A stretch of 64,000 bases of DNA. Origin: Serratia grimesii NBRC 13537. Its GTDB lineage: Bacteria > Pseudomonadota > Gammaproteobacteria > Enterobacterales > Enterobacteriaceae. A model generated the notes under the pieces. The model was not told the DNA's origin, did not search any database, and saw only the letters and a program-made list of their open reading frames with translations. Location of the stretch: positions 310,001-374,000 of the forward strand of contig NZ_BCTT01000005.1 in NCBI RefSeq assembly GCF_001590905.1, given 5' to 3'. Shown in pieces: positions 37,099 through 48,469 of this stretch. The translations under genes and the position numbers were made by a program. Each line of letters begins with the position of its first letter. Position 1 is the stretch's first letter.

Positions 37099-37668
37099 TT
37101 ATTTCAATGCGTCGAGTGCCAGATTTAATTTCAGCACGTTAACTACCGACTCGCCCATAAAATTGGGGATCGCCTGATCGGTGCTTTCATCAATCAGTTT
37201 GGCGATTTGTTCCGGTGCTAATTGACGTGCCGCAGCAACTCGGGCCAATTGGTATTGCGCCGCCGCAAGCGAAATTTGTGGATCCAGGCCACTGCCAGAT
37301 GCAGTCAGCAGATCGACCGGGATCGGGCCTTTCATCGCTGGGTTGGCTTGGCGCAATTGCGCTGCACGTTCAGCGATGGCTTTATCCAGCGCCGGGTTGG
37401 TGGCAGCCAAGTTGCTGCCGGCAGACGCCATGGCATTATAGGCTGAATCACCGGTGGCAGAAGGGCGTCCCCAGAAATACTCCGGTTTAGTGAAGTTTTG
37501 GCCAATTAACGCCGAGCCGATCACGTTGTCCCCCTGATGCAGTAGCGAGCCGTTGGCTGTGCGGGAAAACAGTAACTGCGACAGTCCGGTCGTCAACAAC
37601 GGGTAGGCGATACCAGTAATCAACGTCAGCAGGATCAGCATAACCAGCGAAGGACGTAAGTAAGACAT
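37099..37668 (-). CDS. kdpC: K+-transporting ATPase subunit C KdpC
   Basis: Single-pass membrane subunit of 189 aa that stabilises ATP binding in the KdpFABC complex. An N-terminal membrane segment (LVMLILLTLITGIAYPLLTTGLSQLLF) is followed by a periplasmic domain with GSALIGQNFTKPEYFWGRPSATG and the C-terminal GLDPQISLAAAQYQLARVA. It lies 19 bp after kdpB. Confidence 0.96.
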   Translation of the reverse strand: MSYLRPSLVMLILLTLITGIAYPLLTTGLSQLLFSRTANGSLLHQGDNVIGSALIGQNFTKPEYFWGRPSATGDSAYNAMASAGSNLAATNPALDKAIAERAAQLRQANPAMKGPIPVDLLTASGSGLDPQISLAAAQYQLARVAAARQLAPEQIAKLIDESTDQAIPNFMGESVVNVLKLNLALDALK

Positions 37669-37687
37669 AGTTATTTCCTCTCAATTA

Positions 37688-39757
37688 TTAACCGGCAATG
37701 TGCAAAGCAACCAGGACCAGATCGATCAACTTGATGCCGACAAACGGGACTAACAGACCACCGACACCGTAGATCCATAAGTTGCGACGCAGCAGTGCGG
37801 CAGCACTCATTGGCTTGTAGCTCACCCCTTTCAGCGCCAGTGGGATCAAGAACACAATCACCAATGCGTTGAAAATAACCGCCGACATAATGGCGGAGGC
37901 AGGGGAGTGCAGATGCATCACGTTTAGCGCGTTCAACTGTGGATAGGTTGCCGCGAACGCCGCCGGAATAATGGCAAAATACTTGGCCACGTCATTGGCG
38001 ATACTGAACGTCGTCAGTGAGCCACGTGTCATCAGCATTTGTTTACCGATATGCACCACTTCAATCAGCTTGGTCGGGTTGGAATCCAGATCAACCATGT
38101 TGCCCGCTTCTTTGGCGGCCTGGGTTCCCGAGTTCATCGCTACCGCGACATCGGCCTGTGCCAGTGCTGGGGCGTCGTTGGTACCGTCGCCAGTCATCGC
38201 GACCAGGCGTCCTTCCGCCTGATATTGGCGAATCAACGCCAGCTTGGCTTCCGGAGTTGCTTCCGATAGGAAGTCATCCACCCCGGCTTCGGCGGCGATA
38301 GCTGCCGCGGTCAGTGGGTTATCACCGGTGATCATTACCGTTTTGATGCCCATTTTGCGCAGTTCGGCGAAGCGCTCTTTGATACCGCCCTTGACGATAT
38401 CTTTCAGTGCGACCACCCCCAGCACACGTGGGCCTTCGGCCACCACCAACGGCGTGCCGCCGGTGCGTGCCACGCTGGCGACCAAATCGTCCACCGCTTG
38501 CGGGAAGTGGCCCTGATTAGACTCTACGTGGCGGCGAATGGCATCCACCGCGCCTTTACGGATCATGCGGTCCTGCACGTTGACGCCGCTCATGCGCGTC
38601 TGTGCGGAGAAGGGCACAAAGGTGGCATTCAATGCCTGTAGATCACGTTCGCGCAGGTTGAAGCGTTGCTTGGCCAGTACCACAATGCTGCGGCCTTCCG
38701 GCGTTTCATCGGCCAATGAAGACAGCTGTGCGGCATCGGCCAGTTCCTGTTCTTTTACCCCAGGTGCCGGCAGGAACTCGGAAGCTTGGCGGTTACCCAG
38801 CGTGATGGTGCCGGTTTTATCCAGCAGCAACACATCCACGTCACCGGCGGCTTCTACCGCCCGGCCACTGGTGGCGATGACGTTGGCACCCAGCATACGG
38901 CTCATGCCTGCCACGCCGATGGCAGACAGCAGACCACCAATAGTCGTAGGGATCAGACAGACCAGCAGTGCCACCAGTACGGTGATGGTGACGACAGAAC
39001 CCCCGTTGGCGGCTTCCACGCTGTATTGCGAGAACGGGAACAGGGTGGCTGTCGCCAGCACGAACACAATGGTCAGCGCGACCAACAGAATAGTCAGTGC
39101 CACTTCGTTCGGAGTTTTACGGCGTTTGGCGCCTTCCACCATGGCAATCATTCGATCAAGGAAGGTTTCGCCTGGGTTGACGCTGCACTGCACCACCAGC
39201 CAGTCGGACAGAACACGGGTACCGCCGGTCACCGAGGAGAAGTCGCCGCCGGATTCACGTATAACCGGGGCAGACTCACCGGTAATGGCGCTTTCATCGA
39301 CCGATGCGCCGCCTTCGAGCACTTCCCCGTCGCACGGAATGGTGTCACCGGCCTCTACCAGGACGATGTCACCTTTTCGCAGACTCTCGGCGGAAATTTT
39401 CTCGGTAGCTCCATCACGGCGCGGCCCGGCCAATTTTTTCGCCCAACTGGTTTTCTTGGTGCCCCTCAGGCTCTCCGCCTGGGCCTTGCTGCGCCCCTCG
39501 GCCAGCGCTTCGGCAACGTTAGCGAACAGTACGGTGAACCACAGCCACAGAGCAATGCTACCGGTAAAGGCCGCATTACCCTCCGTCTGTTTGGCGAGGA
39601 GCGCTAACCAGATCACCGTGGTCAGGATGCTGCCGATATACACCACGAACATCACTGGGTTACGCCATTGGGTGCGCGGATCCAATTTTTTCAGCGCATC
39701 GATCAGCGCGGTACGGACCAATGCCGGTTCAAACAGCGCGCGTTGTTTGCGAGTCAT
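37688..39757 (-). CDS. kdpB: K+-transporting ATPase subunit B KdpB (P-type ATPase)
   Basis: Catalytic P-type ATPase subunit of 689 aa. It has the phosphatase loop ITGESAPV, the phosphorylation motif [13 protein letters not shown] with Asp about 312, KGAVDAI in the nucleotide domain, and the hinge [22 protein letters not shown]. It drives K+ uptake through KdpA. In E. coli its start is close behind kdpA; here a 229-bp spacer with a repeat intervenes. Confidence 0.97.
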   Translation of the reverse strand: MTRKQRALFEPALVRTALIDALKKLDPRTQWRNPVMFVVYIGSILTTVIWLALLAKQTEGNAAFTGSIALWLWFTVLFANVAEALAEGRSKAQAESLRGTKKTSWAKKLAGPRRDGATEKISAESLRKGDIVLVEAGDTIPCDGEVLEGGASVDESAITGESAPVIRESGGDFSSVTGGTRVLSDWLVVQCSVNPGETFLDRMIAMVEGAKRRKTPNEVALTILLVALTIVFVLATATLFPFSQYSVEAANGGSVVTITVLVALLVCLIPTTIGGLLSAIGVAGMSRMLGANVIATSGRAVEAAGDVDVLLLDKTGTITLGNRQASEFLPAPGVKEQELADAAQLSSLADETPEGRSIVVLAKQRFNLRERDLQALNATFVPFSAQTRMSGVNVQDRMIRKGAVDAIRRHVESNQGHFPQAVDDLVASVARTGGTPLVVAEGPRVLGVVALKDIVKGGIKERFAELRKMGIKTVMITGDNPLTAAAIAAEAGVDDFLSEATPEAKLALIRQYQAEGRLVAMTGDGTNDAPALAQADVAVAMNSGTQAAKEAGNMVDLDSNPTKLIEVVHIGKQMLMTRGSLTTFSIANDVAKYFAIIPAAFAATYPQLNALNVMHLHSPASAIMSAVIFNALVIVFLIPLALKGVSYKPMSAAALLRRNLWIYGVGGLLVPFVGIKLIDLVLVALHIAG

Positions 39758-39777
39758 CTTTATTCTCTCTTCCTATT

Positions 39778-39976
39778 TCATTCCCTATGGATTTCGAGCT
39801 GCAGCTAGGCGACCAGCTCTCTCATCCCCAGGCGCTTACTTAAGTAAGTAACTGGGGTGAGCGACAAATCTGTCGGGAACAGATTTGAACGCTGCTTGCA
39901 GCGGCCCCGAAGGGGCAAGGCCCACGGATGGGTCTTGTAAAGCAGGTAACAACGCTGCGGCTCGAAAGGCGACGGG
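39778..39976. repeat. Dispersed palindromic element between kdpA and kdpB
   Basis: Starts CCCTATGGATTTCGAGCTGC and ends with a segment (39943-39976) that is nearly identical to 49264-49297 (33 of 35 by eye, CTCGAAAGGCGACGGG versus CTTGAAAGGCGAAGGG). The interior carries nested palindromes: TCATCCCCAG (about 39821-39830) with CTGGGGTGA (about 39852-39860) around TTACTTAAGTAA, and CAAATCTG with CAGATTTG (about 39865-39887). It occupies most of the kdpA-kdpB gap. Confidence 0.6.
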
Positions 39977-39986
39977 AATGCGTCGG

Positions 39987-41675
39987 TTATTTGGTCAGCC
40001 AAAGTTGCAAATGCTCAGCCACCGGTCCCAGCGCCAGTGCCGGTACGAAGGTCAATGCGCCCACCAGCAGTACGGTGCCGATCAACAGGCCGATAAACAG
40101 CGGCCCATAGGTTGGCAGGGTGCCGTTACCCGCCGGCTGCCGTTTCTTGACACACAGCGAACCGGCAATTGCCAGCACCGGCAGGATCACCCCGAAGCGG
40201 CCGACGAACATGGCAAAGGCCAACAGCAGGTTGTAGAACGGCGTGTTGACGCTCAGCCCGGCAAAGGCGCTACCGTTGTTGTTGGCTGCGGACGACACGG
40301 CATACAGCACTTCGCTAAAACCGTGTGCACCTGGATTCAGGATACCGGCGCGTCCTGCGTCGGTAGCGATGGCCAGTGCCGTACCCAATAGCACCAGCGT
40401 CGGTGTCACCAGAATCGCCAGCGCGGTCATTTTCATGTCATAGACATCAATTTTTTTGCCCAGGTATTCGGGTGTGCGGCCAATCATCAAACCGGCAATA
40501 AATACGGTCAGCAGGACGAACAACAACATGCCGTACAGACCAGAACCGACGCCGCCGAACACCACTTCACCAATTTGCATCAGCCACATGGGCACCATGC
40601 CACCCAGCGCAGTGAAGGAGTCATGCATGGCATTGACAGCACCGCAGGAGGCCGCAGTAGTCACCACCGAAAACAGGCTGGTGGCGAGAATGCCAAAGCG
40701 TGATTCCTTGCCTTCCATGTTGATGTTGCTATTGCTGCCCAACTCGCTCAAATGCGGGTTACCCGCCAGTTCGGCAAACATGACCACAACGACCGCGACC
40801 ACAAAGATCAGCGCCATTGCCCAGATCAACGCGTGGCCCTGACGGTTCTCCCCAGCCACACGGCCAAAAGCGAAACACAGCGCGCACGGGATCAAGAAGA
40901 TCGCCAGCATCTGCACAAAGTTGGTCAGCACCGTTGGGTTTTCGAACGGATGCGCTGAGTTAGCGCCAAAGAAGCCGCCGCCATTGGTACCGAGCATCTT
41001 GATCGCTTCCTGTGAGGCTACCGGTCCCATTGGCAGCGTCTGCTGCGCACCTTCCAGCGTGCTGATATGCACGTAAGGCAAGAAGTTTTGCAGTGTGCCT
41101 TGGCTGACGAAGAACAAGGCAATCAGCAGTGAAATGGGCAGTAATACGTATAGCGTCACGCGGAATATGTCGATCCAGGCATTACCGATGGTGGCACTGG
41201 AACGGCGAGTGAAGGCGCGGATTAAGGCAAATGCCACCGCGATACCGGTCGCGGCTGACAGGAAGTTCTGTACTGCCAATCCCGCCATCTGACTGAAATA
41301 GCTGAGTGTGCTTTCACCGCTGTAGGCCTGCCAGTTGGTGTTGGTGACAAAGCTAACGGCAGTATTGAACGCCAGATCCCAGGACAGGCCGGGGAAGCCC
41401 TGCGGGTTAAGTGGCAGTGAACCTTGTGTCATCAACAGCACGAACAGCAAAGCCAGACCGAGCAGGTTAAACCACATGATCGCCAGCGCGTACTGCCACC
41501 ATTTCATCTCAGCGGTAGTATTGCCACAGCAGCGCCAAACGGCAGCTTCTAACTGACGCATTGCTGGCAGCGGTTCACCTTCGATCAACCGTGCCAGAAA
41601 ACCGCCCAATGGACGTGCTAGCAGCAGAAGCACCAGTAGGAAGCTGGCAATCAATAAAAAGGCTGAAGCCGCCAT
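39987..41675 (-). CDS. kdpA: K+-transporting ATPase subunit A KdpA
   Basis: K+-selective channel-like membrane subunit of 562 aa (557 in E. coli). It has about ten membrane segments and the four selectivity-filter repeats, including [55 protein letters not shown] and [14 protein letters not shown]. The start at 41675 ([14 protein letters not shown]) overlaps the kdpF stop (TGATG); the 91-codon upstream reading is read-through of the kdpF region and is rejected. Confidence 0.96.
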   Translation of the reverse strand: MAASAFLLIASFLLVLLLLARPLGGFLARLIEGEPLPAMRQLEAAVWRCCGNTTAEMKWWQYALAIMWFNLLGLALLFVLLMTQGSLPLNPQGFPGLSWDLAFNTAVSFVTNTNWQAYSGESTLSYFSQMAGLAVQNFLSAATGIAVAFALIRAFTRRSSATIGNAWIDIFRVTLYVLLPISLLIALFFVSQGTLQNFLPYVHISTLEGAQQTLPMGPVASQEAIKMLGTNGGGFFGANSAHPFENPTVLTNFVQMLAIFLIPCALCFAFGRVAGENRQGHALIWAMALIFVVAVVVVMFAELAGNPHLSELGSNSNINMEGKESRFGILATSLFSVVTTAASCGAVNAMHDSFTALGGMVPMWLMQIGEVVFGGVGSGLYGMLLFVLLTVFIAGLMIGRTPEYLGKKIDVYDMKMTALAILVTPTLVLLGTALAIATDAGRAGILNPGAHGFSEVLYAVSSAANNNGSAFAGLSVNTPFYNLLLAFAMFVGRFGVILPVLAIAGSLCVKKRQPAGNGTLPTYGPLFIGLLIGTVLLVGALTFVPALALGPVAEHLQLWLTK

Positions 41676-41764
41676 CAGAAATCCTCCGCATTGAACAGGG
41701 CATAAACCAGATAGCCCAACAGCAGCAGGACCAACAGCGCACCACCAATAACGCTGATACTCAC
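41675..41764 (-). CDS. kdpF: K+-transporting ATPase subunit F KdpF
   Basis: Short hydrophobic single-membrane-span peptide of 29 aa ([20 protein letters not shown] then YALFNAEDF), the E. coli length and pattern. The start is GTG with GGAGG 7 nt upstream, and the stop shares one base with the kdpA start. It stabilises the KdpABC complex in the inner membrane and is the first gene of the operon. Confidence 0.9.
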   Translation of the reverse strand: MSISVIGGALLVLLLLGYLVYALFNAEDF

Positions 41765-41847
41765 AGGACACCTCCAGAGGTGTAGTTTTTGATAAGGCGA
41801 GTGTAGGGAGGGCGGTAGAAAGAAGATGAAAAAATAGCGTGGGCCGG

Positions 41848-41868
41848 TGTAAAAAAAGTATAAAAATG
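41848..41868 (-). promoter_or_regulatory. KdpE-binding site of the kdpFABC promoter
   Basis: On the minus strand ATTTTTATACTTTTTTTACA followed by C matches the T-rich KdpE box of the E. coli kdp promoter as remembered. It lies 84 bp upstream of the kdpF start. The remaining 445-bp kdpF-ybfA gap is A/T-rich and must also hold the divergent ybfA promoter, which could not be placed with confidence. Confidence 0.7.
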
Positions 41869-42209
41869 GCTGAAATTACAGCGAAAAATGGCTTTTTGAC
41901 GGTGTTTTTTTGAGCGGGGGCGCTCTTGAGCCAGCATGCCGTACTCACAATAAGCTGTTTGGCGTAAATAGGCTGTGAATATCCACAATGTAACCAATGG
42001 TTAGTTAATTATTAACCTTGGTGTAACAAAATTACGTAATGATGTATTTAATTGCGATTTTTTGACCTATTTAGTGGTCGGATGAGTAGTAAACTTTCAT
42101 CAATTGCGCTAAAATTTTGTCCAGTTACCAAATGGTCTCATTTTAATTGTTTACGCCAGTGCTGTTTCCAAGATAAATCAACGGCCAGGCGTTTTTTGAG
42201 GAGGTTCGC

Positions 42210-42416
42210 ATGTCTATCTATCACGCTTATTCATTGCATCGGATTCTCCTGCGCCGCAGCGCAGTGATCCTGGCAGGTGTATTGGCTTTACCGGTAATGC
42301 TTTTCCGTAGCGACCGCGCACGTTTTTACAGCTATCTGCATCGCGTCTGGTCAAAAACCAGTGATAAGCCGGTCTGGCTGCAACAGGCGGAACTGGCGTC
42401 CTGCGATTTTTACTGA
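42210..42416 (+). CDS. ybfA: Small membrane protein YbfA
   Basis: 68-aa protein with one hydrophobic segment ([16 protein letters not shown]) and a conserved C-terminus [20 protein letters not shown], colinear with E. coli YbfA (68 aa). The start has GAGGAGG upstream. It diverges from kdpF, as in E. coli. Function unknown. Confidence 0.92.
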   Translation: MSIYHAYSLHRILLRRSAVILAGVLALPVMLFRSDRARFYSYLHRVWSKTSDKPVWLQQAELASCDFY

Positions 42417-42560
42417 TCGTTGGCGTCGTCCCGTAAAACCCTCGCTTTACAGCGGGGGTTTTTTTATGGGCGCGGTTCAGTCATTGTACCGGTAAGGTTC
42501 GTCCCCAGAGGGAAATTCCTCTACACTTTTAACATCATTCAACGCTGCGGGAGCCTATTG

Positions 42561-43514
42561 ATGAGTGACAAAATTCCTATCGGGATCAGCGCCTGCCTGC
42601 TGGGTGAGAAGGTGCGATTTGACGGCGGCCATAAACGCTTGGCCTTCGCAGTAGAACAACTGGCACCTTATGTGCGTTTTGAAGCGGTATGTCCGGAAAT
42701 GGCGATCGGTATGCCGACCCCGCGCCCGGCGCTGCGGTTGATCAAAAAACAACATCATATAGCGTTGCGCTACAGCAATGACGACAGCATTGATGTGACC
42801 GACCAGATGCAGCAGTTTTCAGCACAACGCATTGCTGCCTTGCAGCATTTGTGCGGTTACATTGTTTGCGCCAACTCGCCAAGCTGCGGTATGGAACGGG
42901 TCCGGCTATATGACGATAGCGGCGAAGGCGCGCGTAAAAGCGGTGTTGGGTTGTATACTGCCGAGCTGCTGCGGCAAATGCCCTGGTTGCCGGTGGAAGA
43001 AGACGGGCGGTTGAACGATGCGGCGCTGCGGGAAAATTTTGTAGAGCGCGTTTATGCGCTGTATGAATTGAACATGCTGTGGCGCAAAGGATTAACCCGG
43101 GGTGGGTTGATCGCCTTTCATAGCCGTTACAAGCTGTCGCTGCTGGCGCATTCACAGCCGGAATACCGTGAGTTGGGCCGTTTTGTGGCTGACGTGGATA
43201 AATGGGCGTCGCTGGAGGCATTTGCCATTGAATACCGTAGTCGCCTGATGAAACTGTTGGCCCACAAGGCGACGCGCCGTAACCACACCAACGTGCTGAT
43301 GCATGTGCAGGGTTATTTCCGCAGTCATCTGAGTTCTGCGCAGCGCCAGGAACTGGCACAGTTGATTGATCGTTATCGGCAGGGCGTACAGCCGCTACTG
43401 GCACCGATCACCCTGCTTAAACATTACATGGCTGAGTACCCCGATCGCTATCTGGCCGATCAGCGCTATTTCGAACCCTATCCCGAGGCGTTGCGCCTGC
43501 GTTATGGCCACTAA
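42561..43514 (+). CDS. ybgA: YbgA: DUF523 (TudS-like) + DUF1722 protein
   Basis: 317-aa two-domain protein. The N-terminal DUF523 part (about 1-150) has three conserved cysteines (ISACLLG Cys12, EAVCPEM Cys44, NSPSCGM Cys109). In characterised DUF523 proteins (TudS) these bind a [4Fe-4S] cluster that desulfurates thiouracil. The C-terminal DUF1722 domain follows (about 190-310). The activity of the fusion is not established. The start at 42561 (MSDKIPIGISACLLG) has GGGAG upstream. It is 15 bp from phrB and co-transcribed with it. Confidence 0.9.
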   Translation: MSDKIPIGISACLLGEKVRFDGGHKRLAFAVEQLAPYVRFEAVCPEMAIGMPTPRPALRLIKKQHHIALRYSNDDSIDVTDQMQQFSAQRIAALQHLCGYIVCANSPSCGMERVRLYDDSGEGARKSGVGLYTAELLRQMPWLPVEEDGRLNDAALRENFVERVYALYELNMLWRKGLTRGGLIAFHSRYKLSLLAHSQPEYRELGRFVADVDKWASLEAFAIEYRSRLMKLLAHKATRRNHTNVLMHVQGYFRSHLSSAQRQELAQLIDRYRQGVQPLLAPITLLKHYMAEYPDRYLADQRYFEPYPEALRLRYGH

Positions 43515-43529
43515 CCGACAAGGAGTTTT

Positions 43530-44960
<1,431 letters not shown>

Positions 44961-44982
44961 GGCAACAGCAAGGAGCGACATA

Positions 44983-45963
44983 ATGATGAAAAAGGTGCTG
45001 GCCCTGTGCCTGAGCGGTTATTCAGCCCTGGCGATAGCTGGTTTTGATGTCGTGGCGTTAGGTGTGGACGGTGGGGTTAGCGACGGCAATCTAACCTCCT
45101 ACTTGATCCGCAGCGACAATCAGTCGCAGTATCTGGCGCTGGATGCCGGTTCGCTGCTGCCAGGTATCGCCAAAGGGCTGGAAAAGGGCAGTTTCCCTCA
45201 AGTCACCCCTGAATTGGCTGCGCCTTATACCTCGCAAGGCTACATATTCCGCCAACTGATAGGCGCTTATTTTATCAGTCACGGCCATCTCGACCATGTG
45301 GCGGGGCTGATTATCGGCTCGCCGGAAGACAGCAAGAAGAATATCTATGCCCAGGCAGATACCATTCTGACCCTGCGTAATCATTATTTTAACTGGAAGG
45401 CTTGGCCAAACTTCACCGACTCCGGCAATGGTTCGCGGTTGGGCACTTACCGTTTACAAACGGTGAGGCCGCAGCAACGTGTGACTCTTGGCGTCACCGG
45501 CTTGACGGGCGTGATGTATCCGCTCAGTCATGACCGTTACCCGTCATCGATGTTGCTGGTGTCCGACCGCAGCGGGTCTTTTGCTTATTTCGGCGATACC
45601 GGGCCGGATGCACTTGAGCAATCACGTAATCTGGATAGCGCCTGGCGTGTGCTGGGGCCGTTAATCGAACAGAAAAAACTGAAAGGGATGATCATCGAAA
45701 CGTCCTACCCCAATGAGGTGGAGGATAAAAATCTGTATGGGCATTTGACGCCAGCGTGGCTGCTGAAGGAACTGAAAAATCTGACGCAGTACAGCGGCGG
45801 CGAAGGTTCACTGAAAGATTTCCCGGTGGTGATCAGCCATATCAAACCCAGCCTGAAGCAAGGTGACGACGTGCGTGCGACCATTAAGCAACAGTTGGAA
45901 CAGGGCAACAGCCTGGGCGTAAAATTTATCCTGATGGAACAGGGCGAACGGCAGACATTTTGA
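44983..45963 (+). CDS. Class II 3',5'-cyclic-nucleotide phosphodiesterase (metallo-hydrolase fold), exported
   Basis: 326-aa protein with an N-terminal signal peptide (MMKKVLALCLSGYSALAIA) and the class II cyclic nucleotide phosphodiesterase motif FISHGHLDHVAGL (S99-H-G-H-L-D-H105), later YFGDTGPDA and IIETSYPNE, all typical of PDEase_II (CpdP/yeast PDE1-like) enzymes. A periplasmic location is likely. The start at 44983 is 7 nt from AGGAG. It sits 22 bp after phrB and 17 bp before ybgI, where E. coli has the peptide transporter gene dtpD. Confidence 0.87.
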   Translation: MMKKVLALCLSGYSALAIAGFDVVALGVDGGVSDGNLTSYLIRSDNQSQYLALDAGSLLPGIAKGLEKGSFPQVTPELAAPYTSQGYIFRQLIGAYFISHGHLDHVAGLIIGSPEDSKKNIYAQADTILTLRNHYFNWKAWPNFTDSGNGSRLGTYRLQTVRPQQRVTLGVTGLTGVMYPLSHDRYPSSMLLVSDRSGSFAYFGDTGPDALEQSRNLDSAWRVLGPLIEQKKLKGMIIETSYPNEVEDKNLYGHLTPAWLLKELKNLTQYSGGEGSLKDFPVVISHIKPSLKQGDDVRATIKQQLEQGNSLGVKFILMEQGERQTF

Positions 45964-45980
45964 ATTGAAGAGAGAACTTT

Positions 45981-46724
45981 ATGCGTAACCTCGATCTGGA
46001 ACAGTTGATCAACAGCGAACTGAACACCGCCGCGTTTCAGGATTACGGGCCAAATGGCCTGCAAGTGGAAGGGCGGCCGCATGTGCAGCGTATTGTTACT
46101 GGTGTTACTGCGTGTCAGGCCTTGCTGGATGCCGCAGTGGTACACCAGGCGGATGCTATTGTGGTGCACCACGGTTATTTCTGGAAAAACGAAGCGCCAT
46201 CGGTACGCGGTATGAAACGCAACCGACTGAAAACTCTGCTGAGCAATGATATCAACCTGTATGGATATCACTTGCCGCTGGACGCACATCCGGTGTTGGG
46301 CAATAACGCGCAGTTGGCACATTTACTCGGGATCCGGGTGATTGGCGAAGTGGAGCCGCTGGTGCCGCACGGCGAATTCGAGCAGCCATTGACCGGTATT
46401 GAACTGCAACAGCGTATCGAAAGCCGTCTGGGCCGTTCTGTGTTGCATTGTGGTGATAATGCGCCGGCGCATATCCGCCGCGTCGCCTGGTGTACCGGCG
46501 GCGGTCAGGGTTTTATCGACAGCGCGGCACGTTTTGGCGTGGACGCTTTCATCAGTGGCGAAGTTTCTGAACAGACTATTCACAGCGCGCGGGAAATGGG
46601 CATTCATTTCTTTGCGGCTGGTCACCATGCCACTGAGCGTGGTGGTGTAAAGGCGCTCGGTGAGTGGCTGGCCCAACAGCATGGCTTTGATGTGACCTTT
46701 ATCGATATCCCCAATCCCGCCTGA
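45981..46724 (+). CDS. ybgI: NIF3-family metal-binding protein YbgI
   Basis: NIF3-like dinuclear metal protein of 247 aa (E. coli 247), forming a hexameric ring. The metal ligands are in AIVVHHGYFWK near the N-terminal third and in FAAGHHATERGG near the C-terminus. It is often annotated as GTP cyclohydrolase 1 type 2 homologue; the activity in this protein is not established. It is the last gene before a terminator. Confidence 0.94.
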   Translation: MRNLDLEQLINSELNTAAFQDYGPNGLQVEGRPHVQRIVTGVTACQALLDAAVVHQADAIVVHHGYFWKNEAPSVRGMKRNRLKTLLSNDINLYGYHLPLDAHPVLGNNAQLAHLLGIRVIGEVEPLVPHGEFEQPLTGIELQQRIESRLGRSVLHCGDNAPAHIRRVAWCTGGGQGFIDSAARFGVDAFISGEVSEQTIHSAREMGIHFFAAGHHATERGGVKALGEWLAQQHGFDVTFIDIPNPA

Positions 46725-46735
46725 TTTTCCTCCCA

Positions 46736-46773
46736 GGATCCAGCCCGGTTTTTACCGTGGCTGAATCCTTTTA
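46736..46773 (+). terminator. Terminator after ybgI
   Basis: A long stem (GGAT-CAGC-CGGT pairing with ACCG-GGCTG-ATCC around TTTT, with two mismatches) is followed by TTTTAA. It separates ybgI from the 5-oxoproline operon, which therefore needs its own promoter in 46774-46886. Confidence 0.75.
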
Positions 46774-46886
46774 ATAGCCTAATCCCTTATTTTATCAAAG
46801 GTTGTTCTATTGACAGCCAGAGCGCTGTCGCGCATAACAGATAGGTTTTGCAAATAATAAAAGACGACAGGGATAAGGGGAAAAGG

Positions 46887-47543
46887 GTGCAACGAGCACG
46901 ATGTTACTTATTAGGTGAAAGAGCGGTAGTGCTTGAACTGTCGCCGCCGGTGACGCTGTCGAGCCAGCAGCGGATCTGGGCGCTGGCCGAAAAACTGAAT
47001 CATCATCCCGACGTGCGTGAAGTGGTGCCGGGTATGAACAATCTTACGCTGCTGTTGAATACACCGAAGGCTGACGCGGAAGCGATGTTGGTGCTGTTAC
47101 AAGAGGGCTGGGACAGTAAGGAAAGCCTGGTACCGGAATCACGTCAGGTGGATATTCCGGTTATTTATGGTGGCCAGGATGGGCCTGACCTGGATGAAGT
47201 GGCTCGCCACACCGGTATGACGCCACGGCAGGTGGTGGAATGCCACTCCTCAGCGGCCTACGTGGTTTATTTCCTTGGTTTTCAACCTGGTTTCTCCTAC
47301 ATGGGCGGTATGCCTGAAAAATTGGCGACGCCGCGTCGCGCCGAACCACGCCTGTCAGTGGCAGCAGGTTCTGTAGGCATTGGCGGGAGCCAGACCGGTA
47401 TTTATCCGTTGGTCACTCCCGGTGGCTGGCAGTTGATTGGGCGTACACCGTTGGCGCTGTTTAATCCTTATGAAATGCCACCAACCTTGCTGCGCCCCGG
47501 CGATAGCGTGCGGTTTGTGCCACAGAAGGAGGGCGTATGTTGA
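46887..47543 (+). CDS. pxpB: 5-oxoprolinase subunit PxpB
   Basis: Subunit of ATP-dependent 5-oxoprolinase (KipI-like), 218 aa, exactly the E. coli YbgJ length when started at the GTG at 46887 ([18 protein letters not shown]). AAGGGG lies 6 nt upstream. Conserved blocks are [52 protein letters not shown] and [14 protein letters not shown] [10 protein letters not shown]. Its end overlaps pxpC. Confidence 0.94.
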   Translation: MQRARCYLLGERAVVLELSPPVTLSSQQRIWALAEKLNHHPDVREVVPGMNNLTLLLNTPKADAEAMLVLLQEGWDSKESLVPESRQVDIPVIYGGQDGPDLDEVARHTGMTPRQVVECHSSAAYVVYFLGFQPGFSYMGGMPEKLATPRRAEPRLSVAAGSVGIGGSQTGIYPLVTPGGWQLIGRTPLALFNPYEMPPTLLRPGDSVRFVPQKEGVC

Positions 47544-48469
47544 AGATCTTGCGTGCGGGTATTTACACCACGGTGCAGGATCTGGGCCGTAACGGTTTCC
47601 GTCGTCTGGGGATCAGCCAGGGGGGCGCTCTCGACGAACCTGCGTTGAGGATCGCTAACTTGCTGGTAGGTAATGACGCCAAGGCTGCTGGTCTGGAAAT
47701 CACTCTTGGGCAATTCAGCGCCGAATTTACCCAGCCAGGTTGGATCGCTCTGACCGGTGCCGGTTGCGATGCGCAGTTGGACGGGAAACCGCTATGGACC
47801 GGCTGGCGTTATCCGGTCAATGCGGGTCAACAGCTTGTTCTGAAAATGCCAAAACGCGGCATGCGTACTTATCTGGCGATAGCTGGTGGTATCGCTGTTC
47901 CGGAAATGCTCGGCTCCCATAGCACCGATAGCAAAGCGGCCTTTGGCGGGCTGGAAGGGCGCAATCTGCGAGATGGTGACAGTCTGCCATTGGGGCAGGG
48001 ACGTTTATTGCCACAGCAGAGCACTGGCGTAAAGCAATTGCTGTTCAACAATCGCATCCGTGCGTTGCCAGGGCCGGAATATGATGAATTCAGTGAAGAG
48101 GCGAAAGAGGCTTTCTGGCGTACCGCTTGGCAACTGAGTCCGCAGAGCAATCGTATGGGGTATCGCCTGCATGGCAGCAATGCGTTAAACCGCACCACCG
48201 ATCGTGAAATGTTGTCACATGGCCTGCTACCGGGCGTCGTACAGGTGCCACATAACGGCCAGCCAATCGTGCTGATGGCTGATGCACAGACTACCGGGGG
48301 TTACCCGCGTATTGCCTGCGTGATCGAGGCCGATCTCTACCATTTGGCACAGATTCGTCTGGGTGAAGCCATCCACTTTGTTCCCTGTACGTTGGCAGAG
48401 GCGCAACGTGCCAAGGCTGAACAGGAACACTTTATCCAACAGATTGCCTGGGGGTTAAATGATCGTTGA
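47537..48469 (+). CDS. pxpC: 5-oxoprolinase subunit PxpC
   Basis: KipA-like (biotin-dependent carboxylase-related AHS2 family) subunit of 310 aa (E. coli 310). It shows [56 protein letters not shown] and [12 protein letters not shown]. It works with PxpA and PxpB to convert 5-oxoproline and ATP to glutamate. It overlaps pxpB by 7 bp and pxpA by 11 bp. Confidence 0.95.
   Translation: MLKILRAGIYTTVQDLGRNGFRRLGISQGGALDEPALRIANLLVGNDAKAAGLEITLGQFSAEFTQPGWIALTGAGCDAQLDGKPLWTGWRYPVNAGQQLVLKMPKRGMRTYLAIAGGIAVPEMLGSHSTDSKAAFGGLEGRNLRDGDSLPLGQGRLLPQQSTGVKQLLFNNRIRALPGPEYDEFSEEAKEAFWRTAWQLSPQSNRMGYRLHGSNALNRTTDREMLSHGLLPGVVQVPHNGQPIVLMADAQTTGGYPRIACVIEADLYHLAQIRLGEAIHFVPCTLAEAQRAKAEQEHFIQQIAWGLNDR

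Noticed and set aside
38538-39851. 437-codon open frame opposite kdpB
   Set aside because: Low-complexity Ser/Thr/Ala-rich translation typical of an antisense frame; kdpB is intact.
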